Source of the DNA: Onthophagus taurus
Lineage: Eukaryota > Arthropoda > Insecta > Coleoptera > Scarabaeidae
Assembly: GCF_036711975.1 (NCBI RefSeq)
Contig: NC_091973.1
Span: 3,286,001-3,350,000 of the forward strand
Direction of reading: 5' to 3'
DNA length: 64,000 nt
In this document: piece by piece, positions 22,721-36,500 of the stretch
Layout of the letters: each line of letters opens with the position of its first letter
Position numbering within the stretch: position 1 is the stretch's first letter
Made by a program: the position numbers and the translations under genes
The notes under the pieces: generated by a model
What the model was told of the DNA's origin: nothing
The model's input: the letters and a program-made list of their open reading frames with translations, nothing else
The model's database searches: none

Positions 22721-25211
22721 AGTATATAATCCAGTAATCAATGATCATTGTCTGCTATAAACTCATGTAAGGTAATGACACAAGGATACTTTAGCAAATA
22801 ATTGCTGACAATAACTGTATAATAGGTATTATATTATTATATATATATATAATAAAATATTTTAGATTTTCGTTTAAGTAGATGTAATCGATTCGGGTCA
22901 ATTGTTGGATTAACATATTTGGTTATCTCGAAAACGGTAGAGACCTATCTAGTACAAAGCTTGTATCAGGTCGAATTTATCTAATTTAGTACGAATTTTG
23001 GCGAAGGCGACAGGGAGATGCAGCAGCAACGGAGCCGGTTTATTGCCTCCTGCGGGCACTCGCGCGATCTAAATCTACGTTATACCTCTGCTGTGGAGGC
23101 ACTCATTCTCGTTTAACGGCTCTAGTTGGCCAATTAGTTTTCAATTAGGGCCGTTTCGGCCACCCTTATCAATCCTTAACGTCGTGTTCCCGAGTGTGGT
23201 CGTTTTAAAACTGATCAAATTTGTAGTTCAATAAATTACGTTTTATTGTTTAGTAGAAATAACGTTTTGGTTAAAATTGTGAAAATAATTATAAATGAAA
23301 TAATAACTGAACTCAATTTGATAAGACGTTGATGCGATGGTGTTGGAAGGAGTAAAGCTCTAATACAAACAGGTGCACGTGCCAATTTGCATCTTAACTA
23401 GTTTTCCCCGTTTCAAACCGGGTCGAACGTCCCTCGAGAACGGGGCCACACTTAAAACAATCTCGCATCGGCGTCCGATGTCTCCTTAATTCGAACGCGA
23501 AGTATAAAGTAATAATTCTTCGTGAGCGAGTTTATCCACCCCAACTCTTATGCGAAACCCCAGAAGTTTTTATAGCGCTTCCAACGAGTACCGTATGAGC
23601 AACGTCTCCATATTTTAAACGTAAATTGGTTTTTAAAACGGCGAATTTTCGAGGGCACATGTACTTGCCTCTTTACGAACAGATTTTATTGTTACAAATC
23701 ACCCCCACATTCTTTTTATTTCTTTCTGTTTGAATATATAAAGCACTAGTTATTTGAAACATCACGAATAATAAACGACCTTGAGAATGCAGCACCTCGG
23801 ATCGTTAAAGATATAACAAAAAATTGCCCTTACCCCAAAGGGAAAAATTCATCCAAATTGTACCTAACGAACGCTATTCAATAGCTCGATAGATATTGGG
23901 CTAATCGATAGTGAGGGCTCTGTGTTGTGGGCATATAGAAGAGGGTGCGGATCGCGATTAGTTTAGTCCCCTACACGCGGTCCCCCATGGACCCCTTAAA
24001 TCAACCTCCTCAAGTAGGTAAATATACAGTAATGACGCAGTTCATTAGCGCGAATTCCGGGTTTCCAAGAAATCGGATTATCTTTAAAAAAAAAGAAAAA
24101 AATACACTCGTTACTGGTTACGATTGCTCCTCGGGAGATGACTCGAATATCAACCGGGAATGTCAACTCGAAACCTTCTTCGAGGGTCGCATTCGCGTTT
24201 AACGCACTGTGAAATAGACGATTTCGAATCGCATCTTCTCCGATTCATAAGTGATTCCATCGGAAGACACAAGATGAATTTCCCTAGCGAATTGAACTTT
24301 GACGTTTAATAGTTATTTATGTATCAAGGCAGGAAGTAACTTTTTTTTTAATTAATTGGTTATGAAAGTAAGTAGTAAAATCAATTTCTGTGAAAAATAA
24401 TGTTCCATACAAACAGTTTGGTTGGAGTAAAAACATGAGTTTGAACGAGAAGGGGGCGAAAGGAAAAGGTCCGTGTTCCACGAAAGTTATCTCTGAGGCA
24501 TACGCGGGTAGAATTTTTATATCTCGCAAGAGGATTTTGGGGTAAAGTAAAGCGGTCAGGCCCCTTGCGATCGCGAAAAATAAATTAGCAAGAAAAAAAA
24601 ATCGGGAAGCATTAACACTTTTCTTGAGAGGGTTGGGGTGGGGAGCAGAAATGAAATAACGCGGTGGAAAGAGGAAAGGATGTCTTATCTACGCGGCGGA
24701 ATTAATACGACAACCTCCTATCGGGGACATTTAGTAATTCCCCTTCGGTTATCTCCAAGTTAGCTACAAAAAACAATTACTCCTCCAACGAATACATACG
24801 TTCGCAAAAACCCGGAATACTTTTAGACGAACCAACCCTCAGGACCCGGACTTTCTAATTAGAATATCTTAATTTATATCAGTCGACCGACCGCTTGACC
24901 CAACCCTTGTATCTTTTGAGTTAATTTGCTCGCTTCCGTATTGAAGAACATTTACATAACTTCCCTCTCTTAATATATTAGATAAAATTTTAAAAATAAA
25001 CCAAATTTTATAATATATATTTTTTTTAAATTTTGAATGTGTATGATATTATCGATTATATGATGATTGTTATGAAATGGTATTTGATTATTGTGCGTGG
25101 GAGTAAAATTGTCAGAATGGCAAGAGAAAAAGAGTTGGTAAGGGTTTTTTTTCGGAAGCAGTTTCGATTAGGTGATAATATGACGCATGGCATTGGGAGC
25201 GTATCGGCTAC
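22721..25211. other. Non-coding stretch upstream of trh
   Basis: Mostly AT-rich, with a (TA)n run at about 22,835-22,853. No gene recognised. Its position just upstream of the first trh coding exon makes it likely to hold trh regulatory DNA, which is inference. Confidence 0.5.
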
Positions 25212-25575
25212 TTGTTGATCCGGACGCGTGGGCGTGTAGGCGGACTCCAGAGGCGAAAAGCAGCCAAATCGGCGTCAGTTTGTAGACGGCGCGCTCTCTC
25301 GGCTCGTTCCGTTTCGTCCAATCAGCAGGCCGAACGCCCCGGAGTTTCCGGACTCCGGCTAAGCGTCCGCCCACTTTCGGGCGGAGGCCCCCGGAGCCGT
25401 CACCGAACCGTACCCGATACGACAGCACCAGATACACTCCGCATACAATCCGCGTACGGTACACAACCTGAAAACACTCAGAGTATTCGGTCTTGGACGA
25501 TTTCGTTTCGGTTTGAAGTTAAAGGACAAGAACGGGTTATTACTTTTGGTGAATAGTGTTTGCTTTTGAATCGCG
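25212..25575 (+). promoter_or_regulatory. Probable trh leader and core promoter region
   Basis: A GC-rich block (about 25,200-25,480) stands out from AT-rich flanks immediately before the trh start codon. An initiator-like TCAGTT occurs at 25,274. I see no TATA box at a fitting distance, and the transcription start cannot be fixed from sequence alone. Confidence 0.35.
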
Positions 25576-28500
25576 ATGTTGCCATATCAAGCAGTTGCCA
25601 TGGACTATGCAGTATCTTCCAGTCTGCAGAGGCAGACACCAGTGGGCTTAGGAGTGAACATCAACCCGGCCTTCACGCACTCCTGGTTCGTACCAGCGGA
25701 TCTGTGTGTCCCCTACAAACAGCCTTCTCTCCTCGAACCAGGGCATGTTATACTTATCTCTGTTTTAGCCTATTTCCTATATGAAAATAATTCGACCCCC
25801 GGTCGCCTACGCCGCGAGATTTACGTCAGGGTTGTGTGTGGGAGACCGGGGGAACGAGGGGTGACTCGCGTATTTGTCAGTTCGAACACATGTTACGGTA
25901 GAGGAGATTTACCGATCTCGGAAGACCCCGCTTTTATATATGCCCCCGGCGCGTTTCGATTTAATACTTTATTTGACGCTGAATAACTGCCGAAAACGCC
26001 GAAACCTTCCCCCCATCATTCGATTTTAACACCTAAGCTCTAAAGCTTTTACAACATGGCCGACTATCAAGTTTTCCTTTCCATTTTCAAACTCATTATT
26101 ATCATCACCACCAAAAACTCCAAAATCACTTCAAATTAGATCTATATGACCTGAATCTCTATACTGTGGCAACACAAAAAAATCAACTCAATTTTGACAA
26201 TTTCAAAGTTGAGTTGACTTAATATGATGACAGTTTTTCAACAATTACAAGATTCAAAACAAAATTGATTAGGAGACATAATGTCTTAGACGATGTAGTG
26301 TTACATTTCAAATAACTAAAATGAGTTGACAAAATTGATAATATGATCTTGGAATTCAAAATATGATCTCTCAACTTCTTGGTTCTTCTTAATAATTATA
26401 TAATTAAGTCCGAAATTCCAAATATGTATTATATTTGGCAATTTTAAAATAAATTTGGTTCTATATGATATGAATTTTTCAAAAATTAATAAAATTCAAG
26501 GTAAGATTTAATCAAAATTGATTAGGTGAAATAATATCTTAGAAAATGTAATGTTACATTTGAAATAACCAAAATAACACGTTTAAATTAAGTTAGAAAC
26601 CTCAAAAGTGATAATATGATCTTGAAAAATTCAAAGTGGGATTTCTCAATTTCTTGATTTTGCTTCGAATGTAAAGAAGATCTCATTTCTTCTTAATAAT
26701 TATATAATTGAGTCCGAAATTCGAAATATATAGTATATTTTAACAATTTTAAAATCAATTTGGTTCTATATGATATCAATTTTTCACGATTAACAAAATT
26801 CAAAGTAAAATTAAATCAAAATTGATTAGGTGAAATAATATCTTAAAAAATATAATGTTACAATTGAAATTACTAAAATAAGACGTTTAAATTAAGTTGG
26901 AAACCTCAAAATTGATAATATTATCTTGAAAAATTCAAAGTGGGATTTCTCAATTCTTCTTTAACTGTAAATAAGCACTCTTTTCTTCTTAATAATGATA
27001 TAGTTAAGTACGAAATTCCAAATATGTATTATATTTGGCAATTTTAAAATCAATTTGGTTCTATATGATATCAATTTTTCAAGCTTAACAAAAATCAAAG
27101 TAAAATTAAAACAAAATTGATTAGGTGATATAATATCATAGAAAATGTAATGTTACATTTGAAATAATCAAAATAAGATATTTAAGTTGAGTTGGAAACC
27201 TCAAAATTAATAATATGATCTTACAAAATTGAAAGTTGGATTTCCCAACTTCTTAGTTCTTCTTTGGATGCAAAAAAAATACTAATTTCTTCTTAATAAT
27301 TATATAATTGAACCCGAAATTCCAAATATATAGCATATTTTGACAATTTTAAAATCAATTTGGTTCTATATGATATCAATTTTTCACGATTATCAAAATT
27401 CAAAGTAAAATTAAGTCAAAATTGATTAGGTGAAATAATATCTTAAAAAATAAAATGTTACATTTGAAATTACTAAAATAAGACGTTTAAATTGAATTAG
27501 AAATCTCAAAATTAATAATATGATCTTATAAAATTCAAAGTTGGATTTCCCAACTTCTTAGTTCTTCTTTGGATGCAAAAAAATACTAATTTCTTCTTAA
27601 TAATTATATAATTGAACCCGAAATTCCAAATATATAGCATATTTTGATAATTTTAAAATCAATTTGGTTCTATATGATATCAATTTTTCACGATTAACAA
27701 AATTCAAAGTAAAATTAAGTCAAAATTGATTAGGTGAAATAATATCTTAAAAAATATAATGTTACAATTGAAATTATTAAAATAAGACGTTTAAATTGAA
27801 TTAGAAATCTCAAAATTAATAATATGATCTTATAAAATATAAAGTTGGATTTCGCAACTTCTTAGTTCTTCTTTGGATGCAAAAAAATACTAATTTCTTC
27901 TTAATAATTATATAATTGAACCCGAAATTCTAAATATATAGCATATTTTGACAATTTTAAAATCAATTTGGTTCTATATGATATCAATTTTTCACGATTA
28001 ACAAAATTCAAAGTAAAATTAAATCAAAATTGATTAGGTGAAATAATATCTTAAAAAATATAATGTTACATTTGAAATTACTAAAATAAGATGTTTAAAT
28101 TGAATTAGAAATCTCAAAATTAATAATATGATCTTATAAAATTCAAAGTTGCATTTCCCAACTTCTTAGTTCTTCTTTGAGTGCAAAAAACCACTAATTT
28201 CTTCTCAATAATTATATAATTGAACCCGAATTTCCAAATATATAGCACATTTTGATAATTTTAAAATCAATTTGGTTCTATATGATATCAATTTTTCACG
28301 ATTAACAAAATTCAAAGTAAAATTAAGTCAAAATTGATTAGGTGAAATAATATCTTAAAAAATATAATGTTACATTTGAAATTACTAAAATAAGACGTTT
28401 AAATTGAATTAGAAATCTCAAAATTAATAATATGATCTTATAAAATTCAAAGTTGGATTTCCCAACTTCTTAGTTCTTCTTTGGATGCAAAAAAATACTA

Positions 28501-31500
28501 ATTTCTTCTTAATAATTATATAATTGAACCCGAAATTCCAAATATATAGCATATTTTGATAATTTTAAAATCAATTTGGTTCTATATGATATCAATTTTT
28601 CACGATTAACAAAATTCAAAGTAAAATTAAGTCAAAATTGATTAGGTGAAATAATATCTTAAAAAATATAATGTTACAATTGAAATTATTAAAATAAGAC
28701 GTTTAAATTGAATTAGAAATCTCAAAATTAATAATATGATCTTATAAAATATAAAGTTGGATTTCGCAACTTCTTAGTTCTTCTTTGGATGCAAAAAAAT
28801 ACTAATTTCTTCTTAATAATTATATAATTGAACCCGAAATTCCAAATATATAGCATATTTTGACAATTTTAAAATCAATTTGGTTCTATATGATATCAAT
28901 TTTTCACGATTAACAAAATTCAAAGTAAAATTAAATCAAAATTGATTAGGTGAAATAATATCTTAAAAAATATAATGTTACATTTGAAATTACTAAAATA
29001 AGACGTTTAAATTGAATTAGAAATCTCAAAATTAATAATATGATCTTATAAAATATAAAGTGGGATTTCTCATCTTCTTGGTTTTTCTTTGAATGCAAAG
29101 AAGATCTCATTTCTTATTAATAACTATATAATTAAGTCCGAAATTCCCAATAAATAGCATATTTTAACAATTTTAAAATTAATTTGGTTCTATATGATAT
29201 TAATTTTTCACAATTAGCAAAATTCAAACTAAAATTAAATCAAAATTGATTAGGCGAAATAATATCTTAAAAAATGTAATGTTACAATTGAAATTATTAA
29301 AATAAGACGTTTAAATTGAATTAGAAATCTCAAAATTAATAATGTGATCTTATAAAATTCAAAGTGGGATTTCTCAACTTCTTGGTTTTTGTTTGAATGC
29401 AAAGAAGATCTCATTTCTTCTTAATAATTATATAATTGAGTCCGAAATTCGAAATATATAGTATATTTTAACAATTTTAAAATCAATGTGGTTCTATATG
29501 ATATCAATTTTTCACGATTAGCAAAATTCTAAATAAAATTAAACCAAAATTGATTAGGTGAAATAATATCTTAAAAAATATAATGTTACAATTGAAATTA
29601 CTAAAATAAGACATTTAAATTGAATTAGAAATCTCAAAATTGATAATATGATCTTATAAAATTCAAATTGGGATTTCTCAACTTCTTGGTTTTTCTTGGA
29701 ATGCAAAGAAGATCTCATTTCTTCTTAATAATTATATAATTAAGTCCGAAATTCCCAATAAATAGCATATTTTAACAATTTTAAAATCAATTTGGTTCTA
29801 TATATCAATTTTTCACGATTAACAAAATTCAAAGTAAAATTAAATCAAAATTGATTCGGTGAAATAATATCTTAGAAAATATAATGTTACATTTGAAATA
29901 ACTAAAATAACACGTTTAAATTAAGTTAGAAACCTCAAAATTAATAATATGATCTTATAAAATTCAAAGTGGGATTTCTCATGTTCTTGGTTTTTCTTTG
30001 AATGCAAAGAAGATCTCATTTCTTATTAATAATTATATAATTAAGTCCGAAATTCCCAATAAGTAGCATATTTTAACAATTTTAAAATCAATAATATTTC
30101 AAATTTAGGTGAAATAATATCTTAAAAAATATGAAACCTCAAAATGTATAACTCAAAGTTGGATTCCCAATTTCTTAATTCTTCTTTGAAAGCAAACAAG
30201 ATCTCATTTCTTCTTAATAATTATATAATTAAGGCCGAAATTCCAAATCTATAATACAATTTTCGACAATTTTAAAATCAAGTTGAGTCAATATATATAT
30301 AATTTTCTAAATAAACATTTTTTGAAAGGAAAAAAAATACAGAATATAGTTGTATCATCTTGGGTGAAGTCACCCTTTTAATGAAAGCTGTCTTGGTTTA
30401 AGGGGTCCGGTCAGGAAATAATAAAAGCTTGACCCTTCCTGTTGGTTGGTCTATTTGCGGTAGCGCATAACGTGCCCTTAACATCGGGGTGTGGTCGAGG
30501 TTAAGCCAAAAGACGAAACATGCAAAGACATTTCGGCTTTTTGAAAAAGATGCTTGAAAACATCGTATTTGGAAATATCGCGGCGGTTTCCATAATATTG
30601 AAATCAGTGGTCCCAGAGGGAGTCGGGGTTCGAGAGGTCCCGAGGCCGCCGCGGCGAGACGCCCCGGTTTCAACGTCCCTTAGGAGGGATAAAATTCAAA
30701 AGTAACGTTTCCCCGTCGAGTGAGATCGCGTAGATTTTGAAAATGTGATCGGTCTTTTTTTGTGTCGTTTGTATAAATAATTAATAAAATTTGCTGAAAA
30801 TAATCTGTCCTAGATCTAAAAAAATAATTAGATTTTGTGTTATTTCGTCATGAGAGACTTTCTCCGAAATTCGTTTGTGTTTGGTGATAAAAAAGAGTAG
30901 TATGTGAGTAATTTATGACGGACACCACAACAGACAGCCGTCGAATAATATATTTATGGATAAAAGTGGGGGTGGCTCCCTTACGTCCGCCGCTCTTTTC
31001 TTCTTTAGTTTCGGCATCCCCCAGCATAATTGTTTTTGCTCTCGGCCAATTTGCGCCGCGACGCAGGCCTTTTTCCTTTTCCGCAAGGGCCGACGTGTGA
31101 AAACGAAATTAAGGTGAAGTTTCGATAAAATTGATCGGAATTGGCCGGGGGCCCCTTGGGAGAGTCCTGGGGCTTCGGGAACCCCCCCCTCTTGGTCCGC
31201 TTTTATTAGGTTACCGTTGGCCTTCCGCCGTATCCTCACCTCGCGACACCTTCTGCAATTCCCCATGGGTTACCCGACCCCGGAACGGACGATGGACAGT
31301 AAAACGAAGACGTTTTCCTTGCAAGGTGCTGACTATGTCGGCCTCCCGTTTTATGACCAACTCCCTCTCTCTTTAAGGAAAAACCTCCACCATACCAACC
31401 CCCTCAACTCTACTTTAATGACGAGCAGCTCCCATGGGAGCTTTCTTTTCGGCCAATACTCCTTACTATAATATTAGAACTAATGGTGATCACAAAAATT

Positions 31501-33537
31501 CAATATTACTTATATTACTTCTTTCAATCTTAATTTATCATCAAACCGATTTGCATACAATTCAAAATATATCTGATTCATTGGTAATATTAGAATTGAT
31601 GGAGATCACAAAAATGTAATAAACTGGTGTTAGTTGTATTTAATGTATTACTTGTGTTCTATGTATTGTATTAGATGTATTATCGAAATGACAATAAATC
31701 CACCCCCTAAAACCGACGTTAGCCGTATTCGTTGATGAATCATAACCCCTTTCGTTGCGCCCCAGATATTCATTAAGAACGGTTTCGCGTTTATCGAGTA
31801 ACGGTTCCGAGATGTCTACTCTCAACCTTGTTCTCGTTTTCGTTACAGCATCCTAGAGTTACGGAAGGAGAAGAGCCGGGACGCGGCCAGGTCCCGAAGG
31901 GGCAAGGAAAACTTCGAGTTCTACGAGCTCGCCAAGATGCTGCCACTTCCGGCCGCCATCACGTCCCAGCTGGACAAGGCCAGCATCATCAGACTGACCA
32001 TTTCGTACCTGAAACTCAGAGACTTTTCCGGGCACGGCGATCCTCCGTGGAGTCGTGATGGACCTCCACCAAACAAAACTCTAAAAGGTAAAATAAAAAA
32101 AATTCTATTTATTTATTTTGACAAACTTGAAAATGTTTTGTTGGACAAGTTTGCAAAAAAATGTTTTTATTTGAAACATCCACATTAATTGATCCCATGG
32201 TAAGTGGAAGTTTTATTTGGAACATTACCTAAGGGTATCTTTAAATAATTTCTATAGAACACCACGTAGGATTTTGCATATATACATACGACGCCCTCGG
32301 CACAAACTTTAACGACAAAATGGATAAATTAAACTTTATCTGGTATCTGGGAGGGCGAAATCTAGATAATTACGCCCCCGTGTTCGTGCCCTTTGGCGTG
32401 ATTATTGTTAACAACCCTTGTACGATCGCAACAAAATAGTGCTTCCGGCGTATAAATTAATTAAGCTCTATTACAAAGGACAAATTTAACTAAAAAATAA
32501 AAAGTTTTTTAATAAATAATAACTTAATCCGACGCTGAAATGTTTTAGACACTAAATGAAGGAGATAATAAATTTCTACGCAGCAGGCAACCGTTACGAC
32601 CTGCGATTACAGAAGTGAAACTCGTTCGACTAATTGAAATATAACTGGATAGCGTCATAATGACGTCATTAAACTTATATAAGCGTAAATTTTGAGTTCC
32701 CTACCTTTACTGAAATGCACTCACTCACAAGCATTTATGGTACATGAAATTCTCTAAATGTTTTTACTTGAAAATAAAATTATCTTGTACATAATTTGCT
32801 ACTTTTCCGCCTAAAGGTCGTTCAATTTTTTATGCAATCGCTGTAATGATATACGATAAGCAGAAGGACCCGAAGGGACGTTATTGAATTACTGGGTAAA
32901 GTAAGCAAGGGCCAGCGGTCAAAGCGCCCATGGGAGAAGACCCCGCCCTTCCTATATTGTTTTATGAAAGATACGCGTTTTTCCGTATATCTATCGATAT
33001 TTATCGCAAAACGAAGCATCTACATCACGTTATATAATGACTCAGTATAGGTTATTCCTTCTTTTTATCTTTTTTGAGGGCCCTCCATAATCGAATTGTC
33101 AACGACTAATGAGGTGAATAATGAAAAGTGCGCGGACGGGATTCGACCCGTTTTGGGGGGGCGGCGCTGACGAGAGACCCGGGGGTTGGTACCCCCAAAA
33201 ACTAACATGTAAATCTAATCACGGACCCTCACTGCTAAATTTGTAAACCCAATTCCCCCTCCCCGCTCGTTCGCGGCCGCGGCTAATAAAATTACCGGGC
33301 GCTTATTGTAAACCAAACTCGGTGAAATTTACAAGTGTAATTCCGCGACTGAATCTTTAGGGGTCGAAATAATTACGACAAATTTGTTCTCGCTTAGATA
33401 TCCGCCTCCCTTAATGAATTGACATTGATATCGAATTATTTTACATTTCCAAACCAAGGGGATTTATATATTATTCACAAACAAAATTAAGACCCTTTGT
33501 ATTATTATTCAAAATTTATTTCTTTTTAAACTCTATA

Positions 33538-33576
<39 letters not shown>

Positions 33577-36500
33577 CATTTTTTTTCTATAATACCTACC
33601 AAATTGTTGTAAAGTTGGCAAAATAAACAGGGAGTTTTGTTTTATCATGTTTTGAAATATATATGTCACACTGATGTTTGAGTTTTCGTTATTCAAAAAG
33701 AAAAGGTGTATAAAAAATATTGTGGGGTGTTTATTTGCCATTTATTTACCTAGAAAAGGTGTTTTGTTCTATTTAATTACTTTGTATGACGTTTTTACAA
33801 CAAATATGTACTTCGTTAAAATCGTATTTATCTAAAAATTTATTAGTATTTTAACCTCAACTATTTAGTTACTGATAATGTTACTAAAAATCAGGAAAAC
33901 AACATAAATTTTATAAGGATCCTAGATAATACCAACAAAAACCCTAAAAAATTTACATTGACAAGTATTATAGCAAAAAAACGAACTATGTATATATATA
34001 TATATGCAATATACAACTTATTTTGTCCCAAATAAAATGCAACATGTCTGAATATTTTTAGTTTTAGGTCTAATGTTAATTGTTTAGGCTAGTTAACATA
34101 AGATATCACTATGTTGTATATTTGTATTGAATTAATGAACTAATCTAGAATTAACACTAGCCTTCCTGAGAGACGTGCGGCTAAACCCGAATGTTTCCAG
34201 TTCTTGGTCTATTGTTAGTTCTAGTATTGCACTAGCACTATCACTAGAACTAACACAAGACCAATAACTAGAATCATTCGGGTTTAGCCGTCTTAAAAGA
34301 CGTGCGGCTAAATCCGAATGTTTCTAGTTCTCGGTCTAGTATTACTTTTAGTTTTGCACTAGCACTATCACTAGAACTAACACAAGACCTAGAACTAGAA
34401 TCATTCGGGTTTAGCCGTCTTGAAAGACATGCGGCTAAATCCGAATGTTTCTAGTTCTCGGTCTAGTGTTTCTTTTAGTTTTGCACTAGCACTATCACTA
34501 GAACTAACACAAGACCTAGAACTAGAATCATTCGGGTTTAGCCGTCTTGAGAGACGTGCGGCTAAACCCGAATGTTTCTAGTTCTTGGTCTAGTGTTAGT
34601 TCTAGTATTGCACTAGAACTATCACTAGAACTAACACAAGATCTAAAACTAGAATCATTCGGGTTTTGCCGTCTTGAGAGACGTGCGGCTAAGTCCGAAT
34701 GTTTCTAGTTCTGGGTATAGTGTTAATTCTAGTGACAGTGGTAGGTAACATAAGATATCACTGTGTTGCATATTTGTATTGAATTAAAACTAGAACTAAC
34801 ACAAGACCTAGAACTAGAATAATTCGCGTTTAGCAGTCTTGAGAGACGTGCGGCTAAACCCGAATGTTTCTAGTTCTCGGTCTAGTGTTAGTTCTAGTTT
34901 TACACCAGCACTATCACTAGAACTAACACAAGACCTAGAACTAGAATCATTCGGGTTTAGCCGTACGTCTCATAAGACGGCTAAACCCGGATGATTTTAG
35001 TTATAGGTCTAGTGTTAGTTCTACCAATGCCTGTAATATTAACCTATGTTGCATTTTATGTGGGACAGTGTAAGTGCATAGTAGTTTCTGCATTCATATA
35101 TAGCGAGTTATATGAAATTCTCGATATATATATAATTATTTTCCATTTCCTAACTAAGGGGATTCCCAAAACAAAATTAATTTCTCCTTAAACATATAAC
35201 CTATATAGTTTTTTTTTTAAATAAAAATAATATTATTGTTTATCCTGTTGTTGGAAAACAAAAATGGTTTCACACACCTAACGACGGGCGTCGGAGTATA
35301 ACGTCGGCGTTTGCGGGCGCACTTAAAATGCGCGTCGTGTCCCATTTTAAAAATATTCAGAAGGCTCATGTGCGTCTAGATGCGCGCGCGGAATAAATAA
35401 TATTTCTTTCTGGAGGACGAATAATTGTCGTCTTTGTAGTCGGCGTGCGCGCGCGGAAGGGGCTCGCTATTACGAATTTAAAAAAGGAGAAAGGCTGGCG
35501 ACTCTCGACTGACGTCTCTATCCCAACTAAAAATATCGGACAAACACCCCAAAAAGAAAAAACGGTGCGATATATGGACCCTACACTTCACCGGCCATAT
35601 ACTATGTCGCTCATACGTCTCCCCCCACGGAAATATACGATTCGTGTAGGGCGCTAAAAGAATTCCCTCGTATTTTAGCAATAAGTATTATTGTGATTAT
35701 TATCGGTGCTTTGTTGCCAGAAAAAAAGGGAACTTTATAAGTCGAATAAAAATCGAATCTGAAATGTATCTTAATTTGTAAATAAATATTAATTGTTACA
35801 GCGGGAAGAGCAAGAGGTGCTGCTGGATTGGCTATGGATATATTCGAGCAACATCAAGGCACACACATCCTGCAGGTAGGGGTCGTATTTCCCGTTTCTT
35901 CCGCGCAATTTTGCCTTGTGTCCCAGGGGCGCGTAAAGAGTGACCGGTTGAACGCGATGGGAATCGTTAAATAGGTAGCTTTGGTCGCGACGTCTTCCCT
36001 CCCCCTAACAAATGAAACTCTTTCATTTTCTTTCTGGTGAAAATACCATTTATTAAGTTACGTCGCTAAACTTTTCCTAGTCTCGGTGCGATAACGACCC
36101 CTAACTACGATCTTTGTTTAATAAGGAAATATTGCGACGGGTTTTTGATTGCACATACGGGGTTCATCTACTTAGAAGGAGATGGTTTGTGAAAAAGGGA
36201 GAAAACGTATGTGTTTTCTCTTATGCCGCGAGATGGATTTATGAATGAAACTCTGATTTTTATCTACTCCCTGCCTCGCCGGAATAAATATAAGTTGTTG
36301 TTTACGGGCGGCGGTCGCTCCATTGTTAAAATTTTAAGAAGCTACTGAACGCGATGAGAAAACACAAGTCATTTAAACATTTTAATAAGATAATTATTTA
36401 AAAAGTTATACTTTATTGTTTTTATTTTATTTTATTTTATAGTCTTTGGATGGTTTTGCATTAGCCCTAGCAGCAGATGGTAGATTCTTGTACATATCGG

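Noticed and set aside
25743..25986. Reading trh exon 1 on into a 136-codon protein
   Set aside because: The extra 80 residues are intron sequence. The known Trh junction before ILELRKEK and the matching phases show the exon ends at 25,742.
30398..31471. Open frames in trh intron 1 after the satellite
   Set aside because: These are GC-rich sequence with frames open on both strands, no family match, and no phase fitting the trh junction.
33120..33160. GGGATTCGACCC resembling a tRNA T-arm
   Set aside because: No matching acceptor, D or anticodon arms are present around it.
34146..35023. Regular short palindromic repeats that resemble a CRISPR array
   Set aside because: The intervals are not unique spacers but parts of the same 127-bp unit, there are no cas genes, and it lies in an intron of an insect gene.
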